From contig NC_058063.1 of assembly GCF_020085105.1 (NCBI RefSeq), positions 12,057,651-12,121,650 of the forward strand: DNA of 64,000 nucleotides. Reading direction: 5' to 3'. The stretch comes from Siniperca chuatsi (taxonomy: Eukaryota; Chordata; Actinopteri; Centrarchiformes; Sinipercidae). The notes beneath the pieces are model-generated. The model searched no databases. It saw nothing but the letters and a program-made list of their open reading frames with translations, and had not been told where the DNA came from. The stretch's first letter is position 1. The number at the start of each line of letters is the position of its first letter. Below, piece after piece: positions 48,641 to 63,522 of the stretch. Made by a program: the position numbers and the translations under genes.

Positions 48641-49384
48641 CACCGTCTGCTGGGCTTTAACAAGTTTTATCAAGTGCTGTGAGAGCGACAGTGGAAAATC
48701 AGTCGCAATCACCGATCGCCTTTTGGACCAGCTGAATGTTATTTTAGTCGCTGCAACATTCCTGCAATATTATTACAGTGTGGTGTCTATCGTGGCTCAT
48801 ATGGTTATTAGTTTCATCTCAATTTGCTTTAATATTCCTATACAAAGGCTACTTATAATGTGCTGTATATGTAAAGTAGCCAGGATTTTAGTCCACCCTA
48901 GACAAAGTCTGATAAGACACCTAAATAAAATTTCTCCTATCCCTAACCCTTATTATTATGTGGATTTTCACATTTTATTTATTCAATTGTTCAATTAGAA
49001 TTTCTGAATTACTGTCTAAATGCTGTTTTAAACCATTTCTACAGTGTCAGGAATAAAATTCTGGTGGACATATAGTGAAACCTTTATTTATTTATTCATT
49101 TTGTTGGCTTAAAAGTTGTAAAAATGTAATATATTGAGTATAACACTAATTGATGAATTCCTGCACACTGGTAATTCCAAGGTTATTAGTTCTGGTCATG
49201 ACTGAACCTTCAATTGGCACCTGATGCGGTCCATGGCCAAAACATTGCATTTCTAATAAACTTGTCAGTGTAGAGGAACACTTTCTTTTACATGATGTCA
49301 CTTCCTTACGCATCTGCAAGCAGGTGTGCATTAGACAACAACGCTTAACTTATTGGAATCAACCAATTAAATACCCCCACATGT
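48641..49384. other. Intergenic between rbpms and dctn6, no gene seen
   Basis: AT-rich, no coding support. The frame at 48633-48998 (plus) is low-complexity hydrophobic sequence without family motifs. Short TTATTTATTTATT runs occur near 49090. Confidence 0.5.
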
Positions 49385-50345
49385 GTATTTTTAAGGCCCG
49401 AGCACCAATAATCTGTGACAAGGACCTATTGAAATTCAAATGATTATTATTGTTATTATTATTTGCCGTCTCTTATTGCAAAAATTAGGTGCTAGGTCTA
49501 CTCAAAAACTCATGAAATTGGCACACACGTCATACTTATATCTGATATGCGTCTCGGGATTGGGTTTGGCAAATTGGCTCGATGGCACCCCCTAACAGTT
49601 TTCAAAGTGAAAGCGCCCACCTTTAAATTTGAGCTAGATGTACGATATGTGGGAGGCAGATGTATCATGTCCAGGCTTTAAAAAAAGCCTCTTGGAGTCA
49701 TACCCTAAACCCAACAGGAAGTCAGCCATTTTGAATTTAGTGTGCAATTTTAGGCCATTTTTTACCATTTACGGGCTCCGTACTTTAACAAATTCCTCCT
49801 AGAGAAATGATCCGATTGACTTCAAATTTGGGTAGTGTAATCTCAAGACAAGACCTTTGTGATTCTTCAAAGTTTGAGTATGGCGTGTCTGTGGCGTGGC
49901 ATCGAATTTCCATGTTTTGCCATGAAACAGGAAGTAGCTTGTATCTCGACTGTACATGATCAAATCTGTCCCAAACTTCACATGTTTGATGAGAATCCTG
50001 CCCTGAAGACATCAACAGGCTGATATTCAGTCATAGTCATAGCGCCACCTACTGGCAACAGGTAATTACATGTTTTACACTTTGACTTACTCCTCCTAGC
50101 AGGTTAAGCAGATACACCTCAAATTTGGGCAGAAAAGTCTTAAGACCTTGATGATGCTTATTATTGAAGACTGTGAGTTTTCATCAAACGCTGTTTCCGT
50201 GTTGACACATTATTTGCCATGAAAATGGCAAATAAACTCTTGATATACTGGAGCGTAACATATAATAAGTGGGTGTTCTCGAACGCCACGTAGTGGACAC
50301 AGGAATTACACAAGAACATTGAACTTAAACTGCCCCCATGTTGCT
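49385..50345. repeat. Family E interspersed repeat with recurring GCGCCACCTACTGG-like module
   Basis: Starts AAGGCCCGAGCACC, then (ATT)n-like sequence. Related modules recur: ATGGCACCCCCTAACAG (49583), ATAGCGCCACCTACTGGCAAC (50040, landmark) and GAACGCCACGTAGTGGACAC (50281). Each is followed after a short gap by a line such as CAGGTAATTACATG or ACAGGAATTACACA, and ACTTCAAATTTGGG / CTCAAATTTGGGCAG blocks recur between them. This pattern is widespread in fish genomes. No coding capacity. Confidence 0.6.
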
Positions 50346-52343
50346 AAAACTCCCTGGAAAGCATACAAAGGACATTATCTTAGTGTCAATGGCCCTGAGC
50401 TAGCTGTTAGTTCATAGTGATCTTACATATATTGAGTTTTTATAACTGTTGTTTTTATTATTTTTGACCCTGTGCTGCTGCATGTTTTTTGCACACTCTG
50501 ATGGGCCTAATACAGGCTGTAGCATCTCAAATGTATTTATTTATTTGTTGCATTTATACTGTTTGTGTCTACCTGCCCAGGGACTGCAGATGGAAAGCAG
50601 CTAGTATGTTAACCTGGTACACTGTGTCTCTTCTTCTTCTTGTTTTCATACATTGTAGGCATGGAAGGAATATACGGTATATAAAATATATTGTGAGATT
50701 AATACACTGCCTTTCATAAATGATTAGTCTAAATGCTATTTGAATTTTGGCTTGTAAATTAATCAAATCATAGAAGAAATAAAACAGTTTGCCAGTTCGA
50801 ACATGGCTTTGTTTTGGAAACTAATCAGTTTTACTTACCTATGTATTTGAAGGGTCACTGATTTTTCTATATCTTAACCTGTTGACCGTTTAACCTTTAA
50901 CCAACCTGCATTACCATCAGTTTCTGTCATAAATCTGGCATCACAAGATGTCTTGTTACCCTGCACACTGAATTTTTTCTTTCTCTCCCTGTCTCAACCC
51001 CTTGAAATGTAGCACTCAGCATAATCCATCATCTGTAAAGATGCGCAGAGCAGTAGACACAGACAATTATAAACCTTACTGTTTAATAAATTTCACGTGG
51101 GTGGCTCTTAGTTTATCATTTCAAGGCCCCTGAGTAGTTTTGTGGTTTCAGGGAAATATTTCTCCTCAGACATCACTGATACAGCCCATTTCTGTGTAGA
51201 TTTACAATGGCCATGGCAGGTTGTGCATGTACATAAAGAGGTACTGTAAACAACACCTGTAAATTGCTCAAGATTTGAATATGATAACACTAACCCACTC
51301 TGAGCTCAATCCAGGACTATTTGATTTATGACCTTTGAGTGGGGAAACAGCCAGACCCTGGAGCTATGGAAGTGATGTCTCAACAACAGACGAAATGAGC
51401 AAACACTAAAAACTTTACTGGCACACCTATTATTGTCTACATTGCAGGGTGCAAAACAGCCTTAAAAGCAGCGATCAGGTGACAAGGCAACCTTGAACAC
51501 TCCCCCATTTCAAAACATTTATTTTAAGCAACTGCCTCACTTTGTATTTCGCGATGAAAAGTTCAAGAGCTGACAGTAGCTCGGTTTGACTATATGTTGC
51601 ATGACACTTATTGCACAGGACAGAAGCTCACATTTTATGACAGCCAGTGCAGAAAACAGAGCGAGTCGTTTTTGCTGAACTTGCACCTGAAAAGCAATGA
51701 AGGGAAAAAAAAGAAGGAAAAACAGTCATCGTGGATCGGTCTTAGAGATTTCTGCTCTTTCCCCTCCCAGATATCAGTTACACTGCATCTGAAGCATACA
51801 CAATGAAGAAGGGAAATGGCAAATTCTTTTATGCTGATGAGAAGCACTTCGGGATGAGAAAGGGAGGAGGGTCTTCGAAGCAGATAAAAATGGAAATGTT
51901 CCCCTTGCTGCTCAACACCACTGTATCAAAGCTTCCTGCTGGAGTCTGGGGAGCATGGAGGGGGAGGAGAGGTAAGAAGGAGGAAGAGAGGATAGGAGTG
52001 GGGGGGGGGGGGGGTGAGATGTCCCAGCTGTGTTTGACAGGTCTCAGGGCTGAGCTGTGTGGTCTGATGCTCGGAGAGGGAGGGTGGCCCCTCCACACAA
52101 AAACACACGCACACAAGCGGGGGGTGAGGAGTAGCTAGGAGACAGTCTGGTCATGGTGTCCTGGGTAACATGTCAGCAAGCTTTGACATGGTCCAGCCTT
52201 ACAGAAAGATATCTTTGTGTTATCAAGAGATGGCTAGTTTAAGAAAATGCAACAATGGTGGCTGAAATGGTTGAGGAAGCCTTTTTATTTTAGTTTGACT
52301 TGACCGGGAGACAAAAGAGGGTATGCATGTTCATTTTTTCATA
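50346..52343. other. Intergenic, no gene seen
   Basis: Includes a G14 run at about 51999-52013 within a purine-rich segment 51840-52140, which gives low-complexity frames on both strands. No exon is supported. Confidence 0.5.
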
Positions 52344-53193
52344 ATAGAAAGGAATAGTTAGGCATTTTGGGAAATACGCCTCTTTGCTTTCTTGCCGAGA
52401 GTTAGATGAGAAGATCGATACTAATTTCATGTCTGTATGCTAAATATGAAGCTACAGCCAGCAGCCGGGTAGGTTAGCTTAGCATAAAGTAAGCTAGCAT
52501 GGCTCTGTCCAAAGGTAAAACAAATCAGCCTATTAGCACCTCTAAAACTCACTAATTAAAACATTATATAACATTGTATATTGGCCCAAATATACTGCAA
52601 GATGACCCAACAGCTGACCCACACTTTTAGACTAGTCATGCTGGGAATATTTCTCAGAGATTCAATCAGTCCAAAGTGAAGATAGTTCTCATCCCTAAGG
52701 CCTTTTCTCTCATAAAAGTGAAACATGAAATACTTCAATTAAAGCGGAACGTAATTCCCCCTTTTGGGTAGTTTGTCAATTTGTTTCATACTCACTCTGG
52801 AATTTATTTCCTCCAAAACACATTAAACTAGCCATCAGAAACTGTCGTAGGTCACACTTGGCTAACTAAACACTTTTAGGGCTTACTAACTCTAACAAAG
52901 ACTTTAAAGAACTTGCTAGCCTAGCCTAGCAACATTAAGGCATTAACAACCCATAATGCAACACTTTCTGTAGAAGCCGAGGTGCTGCTAGGTTGATTTT
53001 TTTTTTAAACTTATGGGCAGGCTAGCTGTTTCCCACTGTTTCCATTCTTCATGCTAAGCTAAGCTAACTGGTTGCTGGTTGTAGTCCCACATTTTGCCTG
53101 ATGTTACCGACATAAAAGTGATATCAATCTTCTCATCTCTCAGCAAGAAAGCGAATAAGCATATTTCCCAAAATGTCAAACTACTGCTTTAAG
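52344..53193. repeat. Family A interspersed repeat with internal insertion
   Basis: Outer ends AAAGGAATAGTTAGGCATTT and CCAAAATGTCAAACTACTGC, with GAGAGTTAGATGAGAAGATC and AATCTTCTCATCTCTCAGCA mirrored inside. At 850 bp it is about 330 bp longer than the 22.9-kb copy; the extra DNA lies around 52570-53000. Confidence 0.7.
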
Positions 53194-54184
53194 AACCAGA
53201 GATCTTTTGTTGCCCAGATAACAAACATTTCAACTATATTGTAAGAACCTCTGCTGAAACAAAGGCAGGACTGAAGATTGAGACACAAATCAGATTATCC
53301 GATATCATCTTCTGGATCACTGACTCATAGCTAAAAGGCCAGCTTGATATGAGCACCAAAACAAGAATCTATCATGACACAATGCCGATGTATTGACCAG
53401 TGGTGGATCCCTGAGGGACGACCCCTGCAGTTCTTGCAATCCGCTCAGTTGGCAGTCAGATGACTCAAAGATGATGTGTTGTCTTGTCTCTTCCTCCTTT
53501 CATTCTTTCTTTGCATTCCTGCAACTCAGCATCAAAGCAAACTCATCATCACTGCTCTCCACGGTTTCTAACATCCTCCAAAAAAAAAAAAAAAAAGAAA
53601 AAACAGAGAGGGAGAACAACGTTTCAATCCACCTAGAGGTCATCTGTAAAACCAAGCAGGCCTGCCTGTAGACCTTACAGCAGCTCTGGGTTTGGCAGAG
53701 CAACACACTTCACCCTTCTGAGTAATGTGGGGTAAGTAGCTCTCATTGGGCTTAGAGCCAGGCCATTCCATTTCTTTGACTTACTTACATGCAGTGTTCC
53801 TCCCTTATACTTAGTGCCCTTTGATCTTCCTTTAAGATCATCAATGAGAAATTTGTGGTCAGATTGACCTGCTCTAATTGGCAGAGAGAGGCTTGGTGCT
53901 TTGTTTTAGTTTGCTCAGTCTTTTTCAGTGGCTTCTTCACAACCAGAGCTATTTTACTCAACATCTGTGTGACGTAAAAATCATATTAAATGACAATACC
54001 GGTACTTTTTGAGTATGTTTTTAATTGTCTAGGTTGTTTTCTTTCCTTTCCATCCTTTCAAGTGGTGTCTGTACAGTCTGCAGAGTTTTCTGCTTTCAGG
54101 GATGCCATTTGCTGCAATAAATTCTTCTACATTTTAACAAGGCTAAGACTCTACAGCCATGCTAGCAGGTGAGACAACTTATAC
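53194..54184. other. Intergenic, no gene seen
   Basis: An A-rich run of about 17 at 53580-53597 is the only notable feature. No supported exon. Confidence 0.5.
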
Positions 54185-54580
54185 TCACTGGTGCTTTGAG
54201 CTAAATGCTAACGTCAGCATGCAAACATTCTTACAATGAGAATGCAACATGCTAACATCCTTGGTCCCCAGAGGATGACTCTGGGGACCATGGATGTCTT
54301 TACAAAATTTCATAACAATTCATTCAATAGTTGTTGAGACATTTCAATAAAAAAATGTAAAAAATGAAAACCTCATGGTGGCAAGAATTCACTGGATCAT
54401 CAAAGTCAGTAGGCTTCGTCCTCTTGGGACCATGATTGTCATTATCATCATGGTCAATATCAGAGCAATTCATCCAATAGTTGTTGAGATATTTCAGTCT
54501 GGACCAAAGTGGTGGACAGGTGGACCGACATTGCCATCCCTAAAGCCACGCTGCTGGCATGGCTAGACACTTGAGCTAAA
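54185..54580 (+). repeat. Family B interspersed repeat
   Basis: AAATGCTAACGTCAGCATGC, AATAGTTGTTGAGACATTTC, TCTGGACCAAAGTGGTGGAC and ACATTGCCATCCCTAAAGCC. The AATAGTTGTTGAGA segment is present twice, suggesting an internal duplication. Confidence 0.7.
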
Positions 54581-54597
54581 GCAAACCAGAAGCTTTA

Positions 54598-54647
54598 CTT
54601 AGTTTAGTTTAGTTAGTAAAGTTACTTTAGTTTAGTTAGTAAAGTTT
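54598..54647. repeat. Short tandem duplication, ~24-bp unit
   Basis: The unit TTTAGTTTAGTTAGTAAAGT is present twice in direct succession. Confidence 0.85.
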
Positions 54648-55989
54648 CCTGGGTTTATCACTAAGACATTGTGCCTGAGTTGAGTGTCTTTATATCAGTG
54701 CACACATTCTGTTATGCTCTGCTTACTGTCAATCACCCACAGGAAGAAATGCAAGCCTCTGCCAGGAAATAATCCCTCAAGAACGTATCGCCTTACAAAC
54801 TTCAGTGTCTTTTTGTTTGGGGTGTCTTTGTTAGCTGGAAAAGTAGAAAAGTGGAAAAGGTTAGGTTAATATTTCAAGAAGGCCAAATTGATGAGGCAGG
54901 TGTCTGGAAAAAATGTTGCGTAAAATCATCTTTATCATGAGTTGCTATTGTTCTTCATCATATTTCCTGTGTTGGAGTGGCTCAGAGAAAGAGAATGCAA
55001 GAGCTCTTGTGATTAACTAGGTTGCATTACTGAGTAGTGAGGTAGAACGTCCGTTTATCCTCAAGGGCACGGCCGGGGTCGTCAGGTGCAGCCGTGTGTT
55101 AAATCTGACAAGCCACGAGAAGGAAACCTGCTCTGAACAAAAACAAGCGCTCAACTCATAAAACCACCTTTCTGTCTTCTCATATATGGGGAGACCTGCA
55201 GTCGTGTCAAGGTACAGAAACGCAAGAAAGAGGCACAAGTCTGTGTCATTAGACTACTATGAGCTATCATGGTTCAGCAGGCAGAGGAAGGGTTGAGCAG
55301 AGAGGAGAGACCACGCTAAGTATGTCTCCTAGGCTTGAATTCCCAAATGTTGACACAGGTCTATGTAATGGACTATAATGTTCCCTTTGAATGCTGTTGA
55401 GTGGTCCTCAAATGTCTTAAAGCAAGTCAAAGGGAGGTACATAAAGCTATATCTTTTCTTTTGTTGTGCGGTGGAACCAATAAAAGGTTAAACTAAAACC
55501 TGGCCCTGAGGTCTTTGTCTTTCCCACTGCCTTTAATCTTTATTGAACAATGTGAGCTGCAGAACTCTGTGTATTGACCTTCACTTACACTGAATTTCAA
55601 TCTTCTGTTGTCAATTTTATTCTGATTTGTAGCGTTTCTCTTTTTGCTACATCTTGTAATTGCTTTGTCAAGTTTTTGTGAAGTCACCATTGTATGTTAT
55701 CATGTTTTTCATTTTTATGATGTTGTTTTACAGTAAAAGATATACTGTTAGTTGGCACGTAACTCTCTGTACATATGCACTTGCAAACATATCTGTGCAT
55801 ACTGTTTCCATGCCAGCCATGCATATGTATGTATGGTGTACTTCATTTATTTATTTTATACATTGTTTTCTTCTGTCTGTTGAACTGCATATGATTTCAC
55901 TACAGGCACCATATATGTTCATAAAATGAAATGGAATTGGAATGAATGCAGGAAATGCAAGACTAAGAGTTTACAGCCAGAGCTTTTGA
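54648..55989. other. Intergenic, no gene seen
   Basis: No coding exon or recognised repeat. Short frames only. Confidence 0.5.
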
Positions 55990-56420
55990 CTGTGAGGTTG
56001 TACTTATGTAAATGCTAACATCTGCATGCTAACATGCTCACAATGTCACAATGACAATGCTAACATGCTGATATTATGTTTACCATGTTCACCATCTTAG
56101 TTTAGCGTGTCAGCATACTAACATTTGCTAATTAGCACCAAACACAAAGTACAGCTGAGGCTGATGGGAATGTCATTAGTTTTGCAGGTATTTAGTCATA
56201 AACCAAAATATGGGACAAATTGAAATTTTTAACTTATGATGGGGCTACATGAAAAGTTAAGAGATCACCAAAGTTATTGCAATTAATCCTAAGGGTGCCT
56301 TGAATGTTTGTGTCAAATGTCATGGCAATCTGTCCAGCAGTTATTTCAGTCTGGACCAAAGTGGTGGACCAACCGACTGACATTGCTATTTGCATTGTGG
56401 CTGGCATGGCTGAAAAGGCA
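55990..56420 (+). repeat. Family B interspersed repeat
   Basis: GCTAACATCTGCATGCTAAC, AATGCTAACATGCTGATATT, GTCATGGCAATCTGTCCAGC and TCTGGACCAAAGTGGTGGAC, matching the 54.2-kb copy. Confidence 0.7.
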
Positions 56421-58160
56421 TGACATCCAGTGTTTTGGGGTCCCTGTTGTGATTAAATTAATTATATCTGTGGGATTGCAATGGAAATCACTGCGGCCTA
56501 TAGGTCACATTTCACTTTTCAAAGGTGGAGTGGACCTGGATGCAAAGGTCAGCTGTCAGAAAGCCTTTATCCTCTTAAACCAACTGGTGGCCTGTTTGAC
56601 CATGACTGACTGCAGTGGACTTAAACTGTATGTGCTGCTGAGAACACAGACCATAACAGCGCATTGAAGAGTAAGAGCTGATGTTATTTTATCCCTTTAC
56701 TTTTACATGTTTCTAAATGGTGGAGAAATGTGAGTTTACTTGTGTTTCACTCACATTTTTACAGCAGCCTCCTCAGTATCCAGTATTATAAACTATCAGG
56801 CTTCCCTCTTTGTTTATGATAAGATATTATTGACTCTTCAGAGAATGCTGCATATTGTGGCAAAAGCCAAATATTGACTTGAGATAATCCTATGAAAAGA
56901 AAAGCACATGCCACTGCGATGGCTTTAACAAATGAGTGGAAGCTGCATAATTCAATTTCACAACAGTACAGTAAGGGAGAGGTATAAATAACTGCTTCCA
57001 AATATAGAACAACATTTGAACTTCCTCTCAAATTCCTGCCATAAGTTCCTATCATCATAGCCATTTTGCCACTCTAAAAACCCACGGCAGATTAAAAGGC
57101 CTCACTCCCCCCCCGCATGAGGTCCTTGTCACTCTGCACATCCGTGCAACTGTGCCCAGCATCTGTCTTACTTGTCATATTAAAGTAAACTGACGCTTTG
57201 GCAACACCTCAAAATAAAAATGATGGTAGCGGGGGGAAAAAACAGAAGAAGTGAGAGAGTGAGTCAGAAAGGAGCCTAGACGTGGCCCCGGCTGCACTCC
57301 ACTGCTGAAATAATTAGCCCCTGGTTGATGTGGACTCCTCGTGGGACTCCACCGTGACATGTTCAAATGAGTATTGGCAGTGTGCGACACCAGCTGTGGG
57401 CCTCCTACAGGGAGCTGCTGTACTGTGCAGCACCATCACAAACCCCTTTAAACTCTGAAGAGCAGGAGCAGCGGCCTTGAGCTTGTTTTACAGCTACAGG
57501 AGTTTAAAGGAAACAGCTGTTAAATGTGACATCTGAACTTTTTAAGTCAGGTGTTTCAGGCAGCGATGTGATCTAGCCACACCCAGATCCATGAGGCAGG
57601 GACACAGATGGGAGCACCACCCAAAGGGGGCTCAGACACAAGATAAGGGGGCACCAGGGATTATTCAGGCTGCAGTAGAAATGCAAGTTGCAACCACACC
57701 CGTGTCAATTACAATAAACCAAGCTTTGTGTGGAATTCCCACTGTACCCACAGCACCAATTTGGCAACCCCTGGTGGAAGGGCTGGCAACCCACCGAGTC
57801 CAAGATGGGGACTACCACACCCAAAGTTATCTTTCTAGGCATCGTCTTTGCTCAGTAATTGCACTTTTTAATTGGTAAATCAGCTTCCAGTCACAGTCAA
57901 CGATGCACATGTCATTTGAAGAGATATTTTTATCCCATAAACTTGATTTTATGACTATTTTAGCACAAAAATACATGATACGATTTTTGCTGTATTATTA
58001 ATACAGACTATTTTAAGTGGATATTTTGTATTACCTGATGAAACAAAACCTTCAGAACAGACGATGCAGATGGTGGTCAAGCAGTTGCTCAATAGTCCCT
58101 CCTTGTGGTAAAAAAAATATAGTAAGTTTAAAATCAACACTTGGAGGAATACAAGCTTAA
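56421..58160. other. Intergenic downstream of dctn6, no gene seen
   Basis: No exon or repeat recognised. A CCCCCCCC run lies near 57107. The plus-strand frame at 57591-57878 has no homology signature. Confidence 0.5.
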
Positions 58161-58171
58161 TTATTAGAATC

Positions 58172-58234
58172 TTTATTGCCATATCTATGTATCTTCATTG
58201 GAACAATTATAAATATATATGAGTATAATTTATT
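58172..58234 (-). promoter_or_regulatory. dctn6: Candidate dctn6 polyadenylation signals
   Basis: Minus-strand AATAAA occurs at 58234-58229 and 58177-58172, about 300 and 355 nt after the dctn6 stop codon, giving a short 3' UTR. Confidence 0.45.
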
Positions 58235-58531
58235 AACATAAAAATGGCACAGGAAATTTCCAAAATGTATTATAAATAGTCTTAATATTGATCTAAAAGC
58301 AAAAGTGCAAAAGCAGAAATTGTCACGTGTTGAAGAATGACGGCATTCCTCAGATGCAGGAAGAAATGTAGAAGGTGTGATGGGCATTGTCAGTGCCAGA
58401 GGTATTCTACTAGACATTAGGGAGCAACACTAAAGCGTAAGACAAATGCAAGTTGAGGGGACGTCAGTGTCTGGTATCTGTGTGTGCAGATGCTTTGGGT
58501 TGCAGGAGGTAACCTGGATCCAGCTCCATCT

Positions 58532-60487
<1,956 letters not shown>

Positions 60488-60943
60488 CCTTGCGATGATG
60501 AAGAAATGTATCGATAATTGATTATTAATCCTAGTTCCGAGCTGGAGCTCAGGGGTTGATTGCGTTTGTCTGGAAAAAGCTCCTGAGACTTTGCTGCCCT
60601 CTACTGTATTTTTAAGGGTACTGCGATGATTTGTTGTGTGGATGTGTTGAAAAGTAACCTGCCCACGCTGTCTGGTATATTTTTTTATCTTGATACAAAT
60701 ACTTAATATTCATAAGATACAAATAAGCTTGCATTTTATGTAGCTAACGGGCCTATATATCTTTAACTACAAAAATTATTATCTTTTTTCAACCTGTATT
60801 CTTCCATTTATATTCTTTTTCACCACAAAAGGTCTTATGTTAATATATATTTACCTGCCACACATTAATTATCTAAATACATGAATTCATTTAAATAGAA
60901 TTAGACTTGAACTGGGTCTCAAGCATTAAATATACAGCGTATA
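60488..60943. other. dctn6 5' flank
   Basis: Contains the dctn6 5' UTR and probably its promoter. No TATA box or CpG island is obvious, and no coding sequence is seen. Confidence 0.45.
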
Positions 60944-61066
60944 CAGCGGTGGAAAGTAACTAAGGACCATTTTGAGGCACTTGTACTTTACTTGAGTATT
61001 TCTATTCAGAATCAGAAATACTTTATTGATCCCCGAGGGGAAACTCTTTAGTATTTGATGCTACTA

Positions 61067-61109
<43 letters not shown>

Positions 61110-61524
61110 ACATTATTATTTATGCTACTCCACTACATTTCACAGGGAAATATTGTACTTTTCACTCCTCTGCATTTATTTGACAGCTTTAGTTAGTAGC
61201 TACTTTACATATTAAAATTATTAATACACAATATAATGAACAAATTCATTATGATATATTATTATAAATTAAGATACCCAGCAGTATATAACGCAATTAA
61301 AATGATCCCCACCTTTACCAGCTGTAACATTAAAGTAATGAACACATTAATGCATCAATAATTTTAATTCTATAATATATCTGATTCTGAAATGGCCCAC
61401 TCTGCATAATGAGAACTTTTGACTTTTGGTACTTTAAGTATATTTTGATCCTAATACACATTTCTACACTGTGGTATTACTACGGTTACTTAAGTGAAAG
61501 ATCTGAGTACTTCTTCCACTACTG
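60944..61524. mobile_element. hAT-like element (family C) with nested insertion
   Basis: Ends CAGCGGTGGAAAGTAAC and TACTTCTTCCACTACTG. Flanking 8-mers AGCGTATA (60936-60943) and AGTGTGTA (61525-61532) agree at 6 of 8, consistent with an old 8-bp hAT-type target duplication. The 581-bp length is inflated by a repeat tail and an (ATT)n array inside. No transposase frame. Confidence 0.75.
61006..61107 (+). repeat. Nested repeat tail plus (ATT)n array
   Basis: TCAGAATCAGAAATACTTTA and TTGATCCCCGAGGGGAAAC form a short unit found widely in fish genomes, usually as the end of a retroposon. An ATT trinucleotide array (61067-61107) follows. Both interrupt family C sequence. Confidence 0.65.
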
Positions 61525-62639
61525 AGTGTGTAAGAGGAACAGACTGGATTCTGTGTCGAGGTGAATAGTAGAGCTACTGTATATACTGTAACATCAGTTT
61601 AGGTTTTTGTTTTGTGTGTTTATTGTTTTTTCTTGAAAAGCCATCCCTTTTTGTGTTTTCTCTCAGTGTCTCGGCTACTGTCTTAAAAATGTAAGAATTT
61701 TGTGTTTTCACGATGTCGATGGGTAAACGCCATATAATTTACTCTCTGACCAGCATCAACTGATTGATATAATACACCTTTTACTCTTATTGCAGTGTTG
61801 CCATGTCTCCTGCAGGATGCATCAACTACCAATGAATGGAAACAGATGGAGCTGTAGAATAAGCCAGTTACATTTACTGTATGTGCTTTTTGGAGGAAAA
61901 TCATACCGCTTTATTCCTCCAGAGACTTGTATGTAAGTTTCTCGTGGTAATTGCTTAACATTTACTAAGAAAATGTGTTTATTTGTGTTCAATGATGGTC
62001 AAATGAACCAGTATATTGCATCCAAATGAGTCAGTGAGAGTTTTCCCCTGATGTGATAATAAGAGTGACCCCTGTTGCTGCTAACTCTGGTCGCATAACC
62101 CTGTTTTAAATAGTTCTTGTAGCCAATGCATTCCCTTCTGTGAGTTGAATTGGGTCAAGTCAACCAGACTTCACTATGATAAAAACAGGAAATTTAACAA
62201 TGCCGTGTTTTCAGAATAAAATATACACTTTGCCATGTGTGACCAAAAATAAATAAATACTATTAGCCTACCACTTACTATACGGCCTTGAATATGTGTT
62301 GACATTTTGGGTACAGTCTTGTGTCAAATGTATTTATTAATTCTGTTTAACTGGTTATACAAATTCAAATTCGATTTAAAAAAAATACTAGTCTTAGACC
62401 AGGATGACTGTTGATGTGAAATCTGACCACTCGCGGCCAAATTGTGCCAGAAGGCCCATGAAATTCTTGCTGATAGTGCTAAACCAAACAACCCTCTTTA
62501 TATTGGATATTAAGCTAAAGCCCCTTCACACATTTATGTTTGCACACAGATGTTTTCACATATTTTGCCCAATTAGACTTCTCAGGATCTTGTGGGCATG
62601 TAAAAACTGTACTTGACAGATCTCTGACCGTCCTATTAG
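61525..62639. other. Intergenic, no gene seen
   Basis: AT-rich DNA between two family C elements. No coding exon is supported on either strand. Confidence 0.5.
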
Positions 62640-63026
62640 TATTGTTTAGTACATGTACTTATTATTATATTAAATGCTACTATATACTTCTACTTCTACA
62701 TTTCAAAGGAAGATATTGTAAATTTTACTCCCCTACTTTTATGTGACAAGAGCAGAAACAGAGCAGAAAAATGAATTACTTTATATACTGCAAGGTAGCT
62801 TAATCTATAATAATATATCAAAATTTATTAGTTGAGTTATATATTGTATTGATAATCTAAAGCAAAGTAACTAGTGACTAAAGCTGTCAAATGTAGTGCA
62901 GTAAAAAGTACAACATTTGCTTCCAAAATGCAGTGGAGTATAAAGCAGCATAAAATGGAAATTATCAAGTAAAGTACCTGAAAATTGTAGTTAATTACAT
63001 TACTTGAGTAACTTATCCCACCACTG
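62640..63026. mobile_element. hAT-like element (family C), reverse orientation
   Basis: The right end reads ATTACTTGAGTAACTTATCC then CACCACTG, the reverse complement of the family start. Body blocks such as TTTCAAAGGAAGATATTGTA match the other copies. The left boundary is approximate. Confidence 0.65.
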
Positions 63027-63483
63027 TTTAAAACAATAACATCCCAGAAAAAGTAATATAGTAGAGATGCGTGTCTGCGCAGCGTCATGACCTTTATTTT
63101 GAAATTCCCCAGCGGAAGTATAATTCCTCCATCTGTCGAAGTTGACGGTGGCTGAGTTTTGAAGGAGAGCGAATCGTCTCATCGGCTCGTTGAACGAAAA
63201 GTGAGCAGCGGGCGGGAGCACCTGCGCCCGCGTATCTTAATTAGATGGTAGCCTGTTTGAACACAAGCAAAGGTTCATAATACGGCTTAAAAATATATTG
63301 AAAGTGCTGTTAATATGTAACGTTAGTTAAAAAACCTCCACGTGCCTAAAATCATTGGATATGGATGTCTTTTTCTGAGTGGGGGTGAAGAAGCGCAGCT
63401 AGCTCGCGCAGCCGTTTCGTCTCGTGCGTTTAGCTTGTTTCAACTTTGTGGAAATATGTAACTGTGACAAATGAGACTGTAAC

Positions 63484-63522
63484 ATGGAGCAGTCGGCTAC
63501 TCTCGACATAGAGACGCTGAAG
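63484..63522 (+). CDS. Candidate first coding exon of an unidentified gene
   Basis: An ATG in good context (AACATGG) opens MEQSATLDIETLK and runs into a consensus donor AAG|GTAAGC in phase 0. The 400 bp upstream are GC/CpG-richer (AGCGGGCGGGAGCACC, CCCGCGTAT near 63210-63230; AGCTCGCGCAGCCG near 63402), as at a vertebrate promoter. I do not recognise the 13 residues. It is divergent from dctn6, and if real the rest lies beyond the right edge. An exon starting TGGTTGCATATC at 63840 would close the frame after 15 codons, so it is unlikely to be exon 2. Confidence 0.45.

Noticed and set aside
48633..48998. A 121-residue hydrophobic frame as a possible membrane protein.
   Set aside because: AT-rich low-complexity translation, no family motif and no supporting promoter or splice sites.
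57591..57878. A 95-residue plus-strand frame downstream of dctn6.
   Set aside because: No homology, no splice context and ordinary composition; treated as chance.
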